Shown piece by piece: positions 7,530-16,711 of a stretch of DNA of 64,000 nucleotides; position 1 is the first letter of the stretch; each line of letters opens with the position of its first letter. Made by a program: the position numbers and the translations under genes. Under the pieces are notes generated by a model. That model ran no database searches. It saw only the letters and a list, made by a program, of their open reading frames with translations, and was not told where the DNA came from. This DNA is from CAZUMJ01 sp964621605 (GTDB lineage Bacteria > Actinomycetota > Acidimicrobiia > Acidimicrobiales > Iamiaceae): NCBI GenBank assembly GCA_964621605.1, contig CAZUMJ010000004.1:1-64000 (forward strand), read 5' to 3'.

Positions 7530-8817
7530 TGACGGTGGCGCCACGCATGTACGGGCGCAGGACCTCAGGCACGGTCACGGTGCCATCCGCGTTGCGATAC
7601 GTCTCGACGATGGCTGCCCACACCCGCGGAACGGCCAGTGCCGAGCCGTTCAGCGTGTGCACCATCTCGTTGGTGCGCTTCGTGGTGCCGTCTGCAGCGG
7701 CGGCCCGATACCGGATGTCGGCGCGGCGAGCCTGGTAGTCGGAGAACCACGACACCGACGACACCTCGAGCCACTGATCACACCCCGGGGCGTACACCTC
7801 GATGTCGAACGAGCGATGGTGGGACTGCCCCAGGTCACCGGTGCAGATCTCGATGATGCGGTACGCCAGGCCCAACGAGGCGATCGTTGCCTCGGCACGT
7901 CCCACGAGCTCCTCGAGGAGGTCCGGGGCCTGCGCGGGTGTGGCGTACGCCAGGATCTCGACCTTGTCGAACTCGTGGGCGCGCAGCATGCCGCGCGTGT
8001 CGCGCCCCGCGGAGCCGGCTTCGCGGCGATAGCAGGGCGAGTACGCCATGAACCGCATGGGGAGGTCACGCTCATCGAGGATCTCACCCGAGGCGATCGA
8101 GGTGAGCGGCACCTCTGCGGTGGGGATGCACCACAGGTCGTCGCGCTCCACGGCGTAGGCGTCGTCGGCGAACTTCGGGAGTTGCCCGGTGGCGGTGAGC
8201 GTCGCGGTGCTGACGAGGCTGGGCGGGCGAACCTCCTCGAAGGCATCCGCGTTGCGGTCGAGGGCGAGCTGGCAGAGCGCCCGGGACAGGGTCGCACCCT
8301 GCTTGCGCAACATCACGAACATCGACCCGGTGATCTTGACGGCACGCTCGGTGTCGAGGATGCCCAGTGCGGCGCCCGTCTCCCAGTGCGGCACGCGCTG
8401 GTGTGGTGCATACGACTCGGGGTCGTAGCCAACGAGCTTGCAGACCGGATTCTCCGCGTCTGACGCGCCGTCGGGCGCATCGGGGTGCGGCAGGTTCGGG
8501 ATGCGCAGCAAGAGTTGCCGCACCTGCTCGCCAACTTCGGCTTCCTCCTCGGCGAGGTTCGCCTCCTGCGCGCCCAGCTGGCGGCTGTGCTCCTGCTGCG
8601 CGGCTGCAGCGGCGACGTCACCTGCACGGCGCAGCGCCCCGACCTCCTTCGACACCGCCTTCACCTGGTTGCGCAGCTCGTCTCGCTGCGCGGCCAGCGC
8701 GCGGCGCCGCTCGTCGAGCGTGCGCACCTCGTCGAGGTCGCTGGTGGCGATGCCGCGGCGGGCCAGCGCGGCGCGCACCTCGTCGAGGTCGGTGCGGATG
8801 CGGCGGATGTCGAGCAC
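7522..8817 (-). CDS. serS: Seryl-tRNA synthetase
   Basis: A class II aminoacyl-tRNA synthetase of 431 residues that charges tRNA-Ser. The N-terminal 110 residues form the long tRNA-binding coiled coil (charged heptads around LAAQRDELRNQVKAVSKEV). The catalytic core has motif 2 (CYRREAGSAGRDTRGMLRAH) and motif 3 near the C-terminus (NGSALAVPR). GTG 8817 gives the usual N-terminus (VLDIRRIRTD) and lies 6 bases after TACCTT, which supports a leaderless start here. It is convergent with, and overlaps by 8 bases, the transporter ATPase gene. Confidence 0.95.
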   Translation of the reverse strand: MLDIRRIRTDLDEVRAALARRGIATSDLDEVRTLDERRRALAAQRDELRNQVKAVSKEVGALRRAGDVAAAAAQQEHSRQLGAQEANLAEEEAEVGEQVRQLLLRIPNLPHPDAPDGASDAENPVCKLVGYDPESYAPHQRVPHWETGAALGILDTERAVKITGSMFVMLRKQGATLSRALCQLALDRNADAFEEVRPPSLVSTATLTATGQLPKFADDAYAVERDDLWCIPTAEVPLTSIASGEILDERDLPMRFMAYSPCYRREAGSAGRDTRGMLRAHEFDKVEILAYATPAQAPDLLEELVGRAEATIASLGLAYRIIEICTGDLGQSHHRSFDIEVYAPGCDQWLEVSSVSWFSDYQARRADIRYRAAAADGTTKRTNEMVHTLNGSALAVPRVWAAIVETYRNADGTVTVPEVLRPYMRGATVIS

Positions 8818-8823
8818 GCTCGC

Positions 8824-8829
8824 AAGGTA
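8824..8829 (-). promoter_or_regulatory. -10 box TACCTT, leaderless start of serS
   Basis: On the minus strand TACCTT is followed by six bases and then the serS GTG at 8817. This places the transcription start on the start codon and explains the absence of a ribosome-binding site. Confidence 0.5.
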
Positions 8830-8931
8830 GTTGGCGGAAGCACGGCGACCCCAGCGCGATCGCCCAACATCTCGCCGAGTAGGCAAGCGGCGCGTCTGCC
8901 CTGCCGCTTCCGGCGGGCGGCCGAGCCGAAG

Positions 8932-8937
8932 TAGCGT
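8932..8937 (+). promoter_or_regulatory. -10-like TAGCGT before the ABC exporter operon
   Basis: TAGCGT is followed by eight bases and then ATG 8946. Transcription would start one or two bases ahead of the ATG, a near-leaderless arrangement like others in this window. No ribosome site is visible. Confidence 0.4.
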
Positions 8938-8945
8938 CGGAAGCC

Positions 8946-9950
8946 ATGCCGGCCATCGAGCTCGACCGTCTTGTCGTGCGTTACGGCGACCTCGTAGCGG
9001 TCGGTGGCATCTCGCTGCACGTCGACCGTGGCGAGGTGGTGGCCCTGCTCGGGCCCAACGGGGCAGGCAAGACGACGACCGTCGAAACGATCGAAGGCTT
9101 CCGACGCCCTGACTCGGGCGACGTACGGGTGCTGGGTCTTGACCCGGTCGACGACCACGCGGAGCTCGCACCCCAGATCGGGGTCATGCTGCAAGACGGT
9201 GGCGTGTACCCGGGCATTCGCCCGCTCGAGATGCTGCGTCTGTACGCGGCGCTCTACCCCAACCCGGCTGACCCGGCAGAGCTGCTCGACCGCGTCGGCC
9301 TGAGCCACCGCCAGCGAGCGACATGGCGCCAGTTGTCCGGCGGCGAGCAGCAGCGCCTCTCCCTTGCGCTGGCGCTCATCGGTCAGCCCACCGTGGCATT
9401 TCTCGACGAACCGACCGCCGGCGTCGACGTGGCGGGTCGCCAGACGGTGCGCCAGATCGTGCGAGACCTCGCCACAGGCGGGTGTGCGGTGCTCGTCACC
9501 ACCCACGACCTCGAAGAGGCCGAGAAGCTCGCCGACCGAGTCGTGATCGTCGACCACGGCCACGTCATCGCGGAAGGCACCCCCGCCGAGCTCATGACCG
9601 CTGGCGGTGGCCACGAGATCCGCTTCGGCGCCCCTCCGGGCCTCGACACTGCGGCGCTGGGCAAGGGACTCGTCGCGCACGTCGACGAGACCGCCCCGGG
9701 CGAGTACCGGGTCGAGGCCGAACCGACCCCGAACAACGTGGCCACCATCACCGCGTGGTTGGCCGAGCACGACCTCCCCCTGTCCGACCTTCGGGCAGGC
9801 CGGCAGCGCCTCGAGGACGTCTTCCTCGCGCTCACCCAGGTCACGGGCGAGCACCCGGCGATCCGAGTGTCCGAGCCGGCGCCAGGCGGGGCACCCCGAA
9901 GGGGCCGCCGCCGTCGCCGCGACGCGGACCGTGGGCAAGGTGCAGCATGA
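8946..9950 (+). CDS. ABC-2 type exporter ATP-binding protein
   Basis: A 334-residue cytoplasmic ATPase of the drug/lipid exporter (DrrA/CcmA-like) group. Walker A is GPNGAGKTTT (about residue 38), the signature is LSGGEQQRLSLALAL, Walker B is VAFLDEPTAGVD and the switch motif is VLVTTHDLEEAEKLAD. A C-terminal region of about 100 residues after the nucleotide domain is typical of this group. The ATGA overlap with the following permease gene shows they are made together. The exported substrate is unknown. Confidence 0.9.
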   Translation: MPAIELDRLVVRYGDLVAVGGISLHVDRGEVVALLGPNGAGKTTTVETIEGFRRPDSGDVRVLGLDPVDDHAELAPQIGVMLQDGGVYPGIRPLEMLRLYAALYPNPADPAELLDRVGLSHRQRATWRQLSGGEQQRLSLALALIGQPTVAFLDEPTAGVDVAGRQTVRQIVRDLATGGCAVLVTTHDLEEAEKLADRVVIVDHGHVIAEGTPAELMTAGGGHEIRFGAPPGLDTAALGKGLVAHVDETAPGEYRVEAEPTPNNVATITAWLAEHDLPLSDLRAGRQRLEDVFLALTQVTGEHPAIRVSEPAPGGAPRRGRRRRRDADRGQGAA

Positions 9951-10729
9951 GCAGCGCGACGCCCCCCGCTGCACCGAGCACGGCTCAGCTTGCCCGAACC
10001 GGCGGCAGGCGGAGCCGCGTCGCTGCCCAGACCCGCATCGAGCTGCTCCTCACCCTGCGTCGAGGCGAGTCCGTGCTCCTCACCTTCCTCATCCCGGTGC
10101 TCGTGCTCGGATTCTTCTCGAAGGTCGACGTGCTCCCAACCGGGAAGGACCCGGTGAACTTCCTCTTCCCCGGCGTCGTTGCGCTCGCGGTGCTGTCGAC
10201 CTCGCTGGTGAGCCTCGCCATCGCAACCGGTTTCGAACGCCAGATGGGGGTGCTGAAGCGCCTGGGCGCTACCCCGCTCCGTCGCAGCGAACTGCTCGCC
10301 GCGAAGATCGTCGCCCTCGTCATGATCGAGCTCGGGCAGGTGGCGGTCCTCACCGCCGAAGGTTTTGCGCTCGGCTGGCGCCCGCACGGCGTAGACGTCG
10401 CTCCCCTCATCGCGGCGATCGCGCTGGCGACGATTGGGCTGGCGGCCCTCGGGCTCATCCTCGCCGGCACGCTGCCCGCCCTCACGACCCTCGCCGCCGC
10501 CAACGGCGTCTACCTGGTGCTGCTGCTCATGGGGGGCATGATCGTGCCCCTCGAGAAGCTGCCGGGCGCCATCCAGGCCGTCGCACGGGCACTTCCTGCC
10601 GGCGCGCTGTCGGATGCCTGCCACGGTGCTCTCGGAGGCGGCGGCATCCCGGGCCTGGCATGGGTCGCCCTTGCCGTTTGGGCGCTGGGCGCGCCACTCG
10701 TGGCGGCTGCAACGTTTCGGTGGGAATGA
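9947..10729 (+). CDS. ABC-2 type exporter permease
   Basis: A 260-residue membrane protein with about six helices, partner of the preceding ATPase. It begins with a short cytoplasmic segment (RIELLLTLRRGESVLLTFLIP) typical of ABC-2 permeases and contains the FERQMGVLKRLGATPLRR loop seen in this family just before the third helix. ATG 9947 overlaps the ATPase stop as ATGA, and its own stop overlaps the acyltransferase start the same way, so three genes are translationally coupled. Confidence 0.88.
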   Translation: MSSATPPAAPSTAQLARTGGRRSRVAAQTRIELLLTLRRGESVLLTFLIPVLVLGFFSKVDVLPTGKDPVNFLFPGVVALAVLSTSLVSLAIATGFERQMGVLKRLGATPLRRSELLAAKIVALVMIELGQVAVLTAEGFALGWRPHGVDVAPLIAAIALATIGLAALGLILAGTLPALTTLAAANGVYLVLLLMGGMIVPLEKLPGAIQAVARALPAGALSDACHGALGGGGIPGLAWVALAVWALGAPLVAAATFRWE

Positions 10730-11970
10730 CCGCCAGATTTGCGGGGGGACGCACGCCCACGCCCGGTGGTCGTCTCGGCTATCAGCCGGCGCTCGATGGC
10801 CTCCGTGCCGTCGCCATCGTGGCCGTCATGGTGTTCCACGCGGGCTTCCACGTCGACGCCATGTTCCACTGGGGGTCCTACCTCGGCGTCGACCTGTTCT
10901 TCGTGCTGAGCGGCTTCCTCATCACCACGCTCATGCTGCGCGAGTTCGGCGAGAGCGGTCGCGTCAGCCTGCGTAACTTCTACGTGCGCCGCGCGCTGCG
11001 GCTCTATCCCCTCATCGTCGTGTGCCTCGTGTTCGCCGTCGTGCTCATCGCGACCGGCGCACGCCCCGAAGTACGCCCGACCTGGCCGGCCGTGGCCTCG
11101 ATCGCCGGCTACTTCACGAACTGGTTCACGCTCACGAAGGGCGCCGGTGGCCTCGGGGTGTTCGCACACCTCTGGTCGCTGGCGGTCGAGGAGCAGTTCT
11201 ACATCGTGTGGCCCCTGCTCGTGCTGCTGGTGCTGCGCCTCGGCGGGCGCCGCCGGGCGGTGCTGGTGATGGCCGTCCTGCTCGCGGGCGCGTCGGCTGC
11301 CTACCGGTACAAGGTATGGCTCGACGCACGAGCGTTCCGCATGGCCCACTACTTCGAGTTCGCGCTCGCCGGCGCGAACTCTGTGCGGTCCTGGAACATC
11401 GTCTACTACTCCACCCTCGCCCACGCCGACGGCCTCCTGATCGGCTGTGCCCTGGCGGCGGTCCTCGGGTTCCACCCGACGCGTCCAGGCCGTCCCACTC
11501 GGGCCGTCATCGGTGTGCTCGCACTCGGGGCGGTCGTGCTGAACCTGGGCATCGCGCGAGCCATCGTGAAACAGCCCGCGCCGACCTTCCTCACCACGTG
11601 GGGGTACGGCGCGTTCAACGTGGGCAGCGCGCTCATCGTGGCGCACTTGCTGTTCAGCCCCACCGCACCCCTCGCGCGCGTCCTGGCGCTGCGTCCGCTC
11701 GTGTGGATCGGTCGCCGCTCGTACGGCATGTACGTGCTGCACGTCTTCGTCATGGAGTTCCTTGCAGGGCAAGGCCACAACGGCCCAGCGTCGATGTTCG
11801 CTTCGTTCGCGATCACCGCGGTGCTGGCGGGCGTCTCCTTCCGCTACTACGAGGCGCCGATCCTGCGCTTGAAGGCGCGCTTCGCGAGCGTCTCGCCCGA
11901 GTCGCCGACCGGCTCGACCCGCACGACCGCCGGGCTTGCCGCCGACCCGGCGGCAGGCGGAGCCGGCTGA
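10726..11970 (+). CDS. Acyltransferase family 3 membrane protein
   Basis: A 414-residue polytopic membrane acyltransferase (OafA/NodX type) that adds acyl groups to sugars or lipids at the membrane. The N-terminal QPALDGLRAVAIVAVMVFHA carries the conserved catalytic histidine region. The segments GVDLFFVLSGFLITTLM and HLWSLAVEEQFYIVWP are diagnostic. It starts at ATG 10726 in an ATGA overlap with the ABC permease, suggesting that the exporter and the acyltransferase act on the same envelope molecule. The acceptor is not known. Confidence 0.9.
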   Translation: MTARFAGGRTPTPGGRLGYQPALDGLRAVAIVAVMVFHAGFHVDAMFHWGSYLGVDLFFVLSGFLITTLMLREFGESGRVSLRNFYVRRALRLYPLIVVCLVFAVVLIATGARPEVRPTWPAVASIAGYFTNWFTLTKGAGGLGVFAHLWSLAVEEQFYIVWPLLVLLVLRLGGRRRAVLVMAVLLAGASAAYRYKVWLDARAFRMAHYFEFALAGANSVRSWNIVYYSTLAHADGLLIGCALAAVLGFHPTRPGRPTRAVIGVLALGAVVLNLGIARAIVKQPAPTFLTTWGYGAFNVGSALIVAHLLFSPTAPLARVLALRPLVWIGRRSYGMYVLHVFVMEFLAGQGHNGPASMFASFAITAVLAGVSFRYYEAPILRLKARFASVSPESPTGSTRTTAGLAADPAAGGAG

Positions 11971-11977
11971 CCCGGTG

Positions 11978-12571
11978 ATGGGCGAGCTCCACACCGAGCG
12001 GCTCGTCCTGCGCAGGTGGTGCGACGACGACCGCGAGCCGTTCGCCGCACTCAACGCGGACCCGGCTGTCGTGGAGCACCTCCCAGGCCCCCTGAGCGCC
12101 GCAGCGAGCGACGCCCTCGTCGACCGCATCGAGGCGCACTTCGCGGCGCACGGCTTCGGCTTCTACGCGGTCGAGGTGCGCTCCACGGGTCGCTTCATCG
12201 GCTTCGTGGGTCTCGCCAACTGCACCTTTGCGGCGGCGTTCACGCCGGCAGTGGAGGTGGGGTGGCGGCTCGCACGTCCCACGTGGGGCCACGGCTATGC
12301 AACCGAAGCGGCACGAGCCGCGACCACCGAAGGCTTCCACTCCCTCGACCTCGATGAGATCGTGGCGTTCACAGCCGTGGCCAACACGCGGTCCCGTGCC
12401 GTCATGCAACGACTGGGCATGAGCCATGACCTAGCCGAGAACTTCGACCACCCGAGCCTCCCGGGAGGCCACCGCCTCGCACGCCACGTGCTCTACCGCT
12501 TGCCACGTCCCCTCCCGGCAGGCAACCCGGCAGGCGACCCGTCATCCGGAATGCACGGCGGCCACCCCTGA
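11978..12571 (+). CDS. GNAT acetyltransferase, RimJ/RimL-like
   Basis: A 197-residue GNAT-fold protein. TERLVLRRWCDDDREPF at the start and the RPTWGHGYATEAARAA acetyl-CoA loop are typical of the RimJ/RimL branch, which acetylates ribosomal protein N-termini or small molecules. ATG 11978 lies 7 bases after the acyltransferase stop, so it is probably the last gene of that operon. The C-terminal 25 residues are Pro/Gly-rich and outside the fold. The target is unknown. Confidence 0.85.
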   Translation: MGELHTERLVLRRWCDDDREPFAALNADPAVVEHLPGPLSAAASDALVDRIEAHFAAHGFGFYAVEVRSTGRFIGFVGLANCTFAAAFTPAVEVGWRLARPTWGHGYATEAARAATTEGFHSLDLDEIVAFTAVANTRSRAVMQRLGMSHDLAENFDHPSLPGGHRLARHVLYRLPRPLPAGNPAGDPSSGMHGGHP

Positions 12572-12588
12572 GCAAGCAGCTCGCGGAC

Positions 12589-12714
12589 ACGACGCACAGC
12601 GTCGAAACGATGCACAGCGCCGAAACGACGCACAGCGTCGAAACGATGCACAGCGCCGAAACGACGCACAGCGCCGAAGCCATGCCAGCGCCGACACCAT
12701 GCACAGCGGCGAAC
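12589..12714. repeat. Tandem 18-bp repeats, about five good copies plus degenerate ones
   Basis: The unit ACGAYGCACAGCGYCGAA (18 bp) is repeated at 12589, 12607, 12625, 12643 and 12661. The first four copies alternate at the two variable positions so that a 36-bp super-unit is repeated twice. A degenerate copy follows and a partial one lies at 12697-12714. The array fills the gap between converging genes. Being a multiple of three, it stays open in all frames and produces artificial hexapeptide repeats on both strands. It has no spacers, so it is not CRISPR. Confidence 0.85.
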
Positions 12715-12721
12715 GAAGCGC

Positions 12722-13714
12722 TCAGGTGGAGGGGGCTGAGCCCTCGTGGGGCACGTCCGGCGCCGGACTGGCGTCGAACGCCTGCTGCACGGCGTCGAAG
12801 GTGAGGGGATCGGCCGCGGCGACCGCTGCGTCGTCTTGTGCCGCGCGGAACGCCCGAACCCGTTCGAGATCTCGCTCGCGGCGCTCGTCGCGGCCTTCTT
12901 CCTCGCTGACCCGATTCCACCGGAAGTACAGGACCATGATGATCGACCACAGGTAGAGCCCACCGACGACCTTCATGATGAAGCCTGCGAGTTGCTGATC
13001 GCTCGACGGGTTCAAGCCCCACAGGCTCGGCCACGGGTGGACGTAGGACTTGTACACCACCGCCTCGGCGAACACGAGCCACCCGCCTGGGATGGTCGGC
13101 AGCACCGACATCAAGAAGAGGTACACGCATTGCGCCGGCAGCGTGATGCGCAACTCCTTGAGCGGGCCGCACACGCACATCCACATTGCGAGCGCCGAGA
13201 CGACGAGGAAGGTGTGCGCACCGAAGTGGAACGGCGCCCACCGCACCGAGTCGTTCACGATCGGCGGCCAATGCGAGAACGCGAACAGCACGTTGTAGGC
13301 GATGCCGGCGACGAGCGGCAGCGTCGCGAAGCGGAACGCCCGGTAGACCTTGCCCTCGCCCAGCACCAGGTGAGCGAGCCACTCCGGCGTGGCCAAGAGG
13401 AACATCGGCGGCACAACCCAGGTCAGCAGCAGGTGCTGAACCATGTGGGCGCTGTAGAGGTACTCCTCAGCGATGTCGTGCAGTGGCCAGTCGACCGCGA
13501 ACCACAAGGTGAGCACGCCTGCGACGTACCAGCGCGTCTGGCTGCGCGTCACGATCGGCTGACCCGCAGGAACGGCGACGGGCCCCAGCACACGGGTTGC
13601 GTAGAGGTAGCAGAGCACCAACCCGACGATCATCAGCCACACGTCGGGGTGCGGATTGAACGCCCACGGGGTTGGCTTCACAACACCATCGGCGGCGACA
13701 AGGAGGCTACCCAT
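12722..13714 (-). CDS. ctaG: CtaG-family (caa3-type) cytochrome c oxidase assembly protein
   Basis: A 330-residue membrane protein with about seven helices of the caa3_CtaG family, linked to CuB insertion or assembly of caa3 oxidases. The LYSAHMVQHLLLTWVVPPMF segment is diagnostic, and histidines and methionines near membrane faces could bind copper. A long charged C-terminal tail (from about residue 265) is cytoplasmic. It is the last gene of the oxidase operon on the minus strand, 27 bases after subunit IV. Its 3' end borders the tandem repeat array. Confidence 0.88.
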   Translation of the reverse strand: MGSLLVAADGVVKPTPWAFNPHPDVWLMIVGLVLCYLYATRVLGPVAVPAGQPIVTRSQTRWYVAGVLTLWFAVDWPLHDIAEEYLYSAHMVQHLLLTWVVPPMFLLATPEWLAHLVLGEGKVYRAFRFATLPLVAGIAYNVLFAFSHWPPIVNDSVRWAPFHFGAHTFLVVSALAMWMCVCGPLKELRITLPAQCVYLFLMSVLPTIPGGWLVFAEAVVYKSYVHPWPSLWGLNPSSDQQLAGFIMKVVGGLYLWSIIMVLYFRWNRVSEEEGRDERRERDLERVRAFRAAQDDAAVAAADPLTFDAVQQAFDASPAPDVPHEGSAPST

Positions 13715-13741
13715 GGCCGCCCCCTCGCCCCCACCACCTGA

Positions 13742-14074
13742 TCATCGGAAGCCCGGTAGCCAGAAGTGGAAGGTCGCCAGCGCGCCGCAGTAGATGATCG
13801 TGGCGACGAGCACCCCGAAGGTGAAGACGCGCTTGCACAGCTTCGGGTCGTACTTGAGGTGCATGAAGAACAACGCGACGGTCCCGAACTTGATGACCAT
13901 CACCGTCAGCAACGCCAGCTCGGGGAAGGGCCGCATGCCCTTCACGTAGCTGAGCCCGACCTCGATCGCCGTGAGGACCGCGAGGAACAACGCCACCATG
14001 ACGTAGGTGCCGTCGGTCGGCCCGGCGTGCCCGGCGTCGTGGCCTGTCCCGTGCTCAAGTGTTTCGGCGCTCAT
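13742..14074 (-). CDS. ctaF: Cytochrome c oxidase subunit IV, prokaryotic type
   Basis: A 110-residue protein with three predicted helices. A His-rich N-terminus precedes the membrane part. The MVIKFGTVALFFMHLKYDPK segment, with the FMHLK signature, identifies the small COX4 subunit of bacterial oxidases, which stabilises the complex. It lies 7 bases after subunit III in the same operon. Confidence 0.9.
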   Translation of the reverse strand: MSAETLEHGTGHDAGHAGPTDGTYVMVALFLAVLTAIEVGLSYVKGMRPFPELALLTVMVIKFGTVALFFMHLKYDPKLCKRVFTFGVLVATIIYCGALATFHFWLPGFR

Positions 14075-14081
14075 CGTGCTC

Positions 14082-14702
14082 CTACTTGTGGATGAGGTAG
14101 ACGACGGTGAAGATCACGATCCAGATGACGTCGACGAAGTGCCAGTACAGGCCGACGACCTCGACCGCCTCTGCCTTCGCGGCGGGAAGCTTGCCCCGCA
14201 TCGACATGCCGACGAGCGACAGCAACATGATGATGCCGATCGTGACGTGCACGCCGTGGAAGCCCGTGAGCGAGTAGAAGGCCGACCCGAAGATGTTGGT
14301 CGTGTAGCCGAGGCCTTCCTTCTTCATCACGGTGAACTCGTAGACCTGACCACCGATGAACGACGCTCCCAAGACCGCCGTGGTGATGAGCCAGAGGCGC
14401 ATCCGGCGCATCTCGGCGCGCTGCGCCGCGGAGACTGCCAACACCATCGTGAGCGAGCTCATGAGGAGCACGAACGTGCTCACCGAGGTGAAAGGGATGT
14501 TGTAGACGTCGCTCGGCGTCGGGCCCTTGAGCGCTCGACCGTTGTAGAGCAGGTAGGTCGAGATGAGCGCACCGAAGAGCAGGCACTCCGACCCCAGGAA
14601 GATCCACAGCCCGAGCTTGGCGTGGGAGATCCCCGTCGACGTCTCGTGCGAGAGCGCCGGGTAGGGATCGTGGTGTTCAGGCGCGTACGCGAGATCAGAC
14701 AA
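14082..14702 (-). CDS. ctaE: Cytochrome c oxidase subunit III
   Basis: A 206-residue membrane protein with five helices. KLGLWIFLGSECLLFGALI at the start, FYSLTGFHGVHVTIG and the C-terminal VEVVGLYWHFVDVIWIVIF are standard subunit III blocks. I place the start at TTG 14702, which has a GGAGG site 9 bases upstream and gives the usual family length. The frame is open further up, but that portion only shadows the end of ctaD. The gene overlaps the ctaD stop by 8 bases, implying coupled translation. Confidence 0.9.
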   Translation of the reverse strand: MSDLAYAPEHHDPYPALSHETSTGISHAKLGLWIFLGSECLLFGALISTYLLYNGRALKGPTPSDVYNIPFTSVSTFVLLMSSLTMVLAVSAAQRAEMRRMRLWLITTAVLGASFIGGQVYEFTVMKKEGLGYTTNIFGSAFYSLTGFHGVHVTIGIIMLLSLVGMSMRGKLPAAKAEAVEVVGLYWHFVDVIWIVIFTVVYLIHK

Positions 14703-16698
14703 CGGGAGCAACCTCCTGGGGGAGCTCAGCCGCGGCGCCCTCGTCTTCGATGGTGGGCGTCGGGTGGTGGGAGCCGGGAGCGACGTCTTCGTCATCGGAG
14801 GGTTCGAGCACCATGCCGAACACCGCGGCGAACACGATGAACCCGCCCACCGCGCACAGGCCGAGGTTGAAGATGATGCCGTAGCCGGCGATCATCAGGC
14901 CGAACGCCAAGACGATGGGCCAGTACGACGGAGCCGGTAGGTGCACACCTGTGGCGACACCGGGATCGACGACGTCTTCAGTCTTCGCGACCCGCAGCAG
15001 GCGACCGTGCTCGTCCTCCGCGTACTTGCGGTGCCAGAGCTCGTCGTACTCCTCGACGACAGGGACGTGGTCGAAGTTGTGCGCCGGCGTCGGGCAGGCC
15101 GTTGCCCACTCGAGGCTGCGCCCATCCCACGGGTCGTGCCCGCAGTTGATGTTGTCGCGCAACGCCACACGGCGGCTGTAGAAGATGTTGAACACGAACG
15201 CGAGCACCGAGACCGCCAGCACGAACGCCCCGATGGTGCTCACCATGTTCCACAGGTCGAACCCGTAGTTGGGCTTGTAGGTGTACACGCGACGTGGCAT
15301 GCCCTGAAGGCCCAGGATGTGCTGCGGACCGAACGTGAGGTTGAAGCCCAGAAGCATCGACCAGAAGTGGAACTTGCCGATGCCCTCGTGGAGGCGGTGC
15401 CCGAACACCTTCGGCCACCAGTAGTAGAAGGACCCCATGAAGGTGAGGAAGGCCCCACCGAAGAGCACGTAGTGGAAGTGGGCAACGATGTAGTAGGTGT
15501 CGTGCTGCTGGGTGTCAGCCGGCGACACCGCGTGGGTGACGCCCGAGAGGCCCCCCAGCGTGAACATCGTGACCATGCCGATCGCGAAGAGCATGGCGGT
15601 GTTGAGGCGCACCTTGCCGCGCCACATCGTCGCCATCCAGTTGAAGATCTTCACGCCGGTGGGCACCGCGATGGTCATCGAGCCGATGGAGAAGACCGCG
15701 ACCGACATCGGGCCCATGCCCGAGGTGAACATGTGGTGCGCCCACACACCCCAGCCGAGGAAGCCGATCGCCACGCCGGAGATGACCATGACCTTGTAGC
15801 CGAACAAGGGCTTGCGGGAGAACGCCGCGATGATCTCGGACGTCGCCCCGAAGGCGGGCATGATCATGATGTAGACCTCCGGATGGCCGAAGATCCAGAA
15901 GAGGTGCTGCCACAGGAGCGGATCGGCTCCCTTGCTCACCTCGAAGAACGCTGCGCCGAAGCGACGGTCGAACAACAGCAGCACCTGGGCGGCGGTCAAG
16001 ACCGGGATGGCGAAGAGCAGCATGAACTGCCCGACGAACGACATCCAGGTGAAGATCGGCACCTTGAACCACGTCATGCCGGGTGCCCGCATGTTGATGA
16101 CGGTCACGATCAGGTTCACCGAGCCGCTCAGCGACGCGATACCGGTGATGAGCAGACCGACGGTCCAGAAGTCGATGCCGTGCGTCGGCGAGAACGCCAC
16201 GCCGCTGTTTGGGGCGTAGTTGTACCAGCCGTTGTCGGGCGCGCCACCCGCGATCCATGAGGTGTTCAGCAGGATGCCGCCGAAGAGGTAGCACCAGAAC
16301 CCCATCGCGTTCAGCCGCGGGAACGCGACGTCACGCGCCCCGATCTGCAACGGGATGAGGTAGTTCATGAACGCCGAACCGATCGGCATCACGACGAGGA
16401 AGATCATCGTCGTGCCGTGCATCGTGAAGACCTGGTTGTACAGATCCGCGCTCAGCACCTTGCCGTTCGGCGTCGCCAGCTGCAGCCGGATGAGCAGCGC
16501 CTCGATGCCGCCGAAGGCGAAGAACACCAGCGACGCAGCGCCGTACATGATGCCGATCTTCTTGTGATCGACGGTAGTGATCCAGCTCCGCCACCCCGTG
16601 GTCGCCCGGGGGCGTGCGAACACACCGAGCGGGCGGCGCTCCACCGGGCGAGGCCCGCTCGGAACGGTGGCAGGACGTGGGGCGTCAACGATCGTCAT
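14695..16698 (-). CDS. ctaD: Cytochrome c oxidase subunit I, A1 type
   Basis: The catalytic subunit of the terminal oxidase (667 residues, 12 core helices), reducing O2 to water and pumping protons. All metal sites are present: helix II FTMHGTTM, helix VI GHPEVYIMIMPAFG (CuB His, the pumping Glu and the cross-linked Tyr), the WAHHMFTSG pair for CuB, and helix X VAHFHYVLFGG for hemes a3 and a. The C-terminus continues with a hydrophilic linker (residues about 540-600) and two further helices starting PSYWPIVLAFG. It is preceded by an AAGGGAG ribosome site. The operon also carries a degenerate paralogue of this gene. Confidence 0.95.
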   Translation of the reverse strand: MTIVDAPRPATVPSGPRPVERRPLGVFARPRATTGWRSWITTVDHKKIGIMYGAASLVFFAFGGIEALLIRLQLATPNGKVLSADLYNQVFTMHGTTMIFLVVMPIGSAFMNYLIPLQIGARDVAFPRLNAMGFWCYLFGGILLNTSWIAGGAPDNGWYNYAPNSGVAFSPTHGIDFWTVGLLITGIASLSGSVNLIVTVINMRAPGMTWFKVPIFTWMSFVGQFMLLFAIPVLTAAQVLLLFDRRFGAAFFEVSKGADPLLWQHLFWIFGHPEVYIMIMPAFGATSEIIAAFSRKPLFGYKVMVISGVAIGFLGWGVWAHHMFTSGMGPMSVAVFSIGSMTIAVPTGVKIFNWMATMWRGKVRLNTAMLFAIGMVTMFTLGGLSGVTHAVSPADTQQHDTYYIVAHFHYVLFGGAFLTFMGSFYYWWPKVFGHRLHEGIGKFHFWSMLLGFNLTFGPQHILGLQGMPRRVYTYKPNYGFDLWNMVSTIGAFVLAVSVLAFVFNIFYSRRVALRDNINCGHDPWDGRSLEWATACPTPAHNFDHVPVVEEYDELWHRKYAEDEHGRLLRVAKTEDVVDPGVATGVHLPAPSYWPIVLAFGLMIAGYGIIFNLGLCAVGGFIVFAAVFGMVLEPSDDEDVAPGSHHPTPTIEDEGAAAELPQEVAPVV

Positions 16699-16711
16699 GA
16701 GAGACGCTCCC

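Noticed and set aside
12589..12714. Possible CRISPR array
   Set aside because: The repeats are directly adjacent without spacers and far shorter than CRISPR repeats; no cas genes are present.
12402..13382. Minus-strand frame with repeated ALCVVS-type hexapeptides
   Set aside because: The hexapeptides come from the 18-bp DNA repeat, and the rest is the shadow of the CtaG-like gene in another frame.
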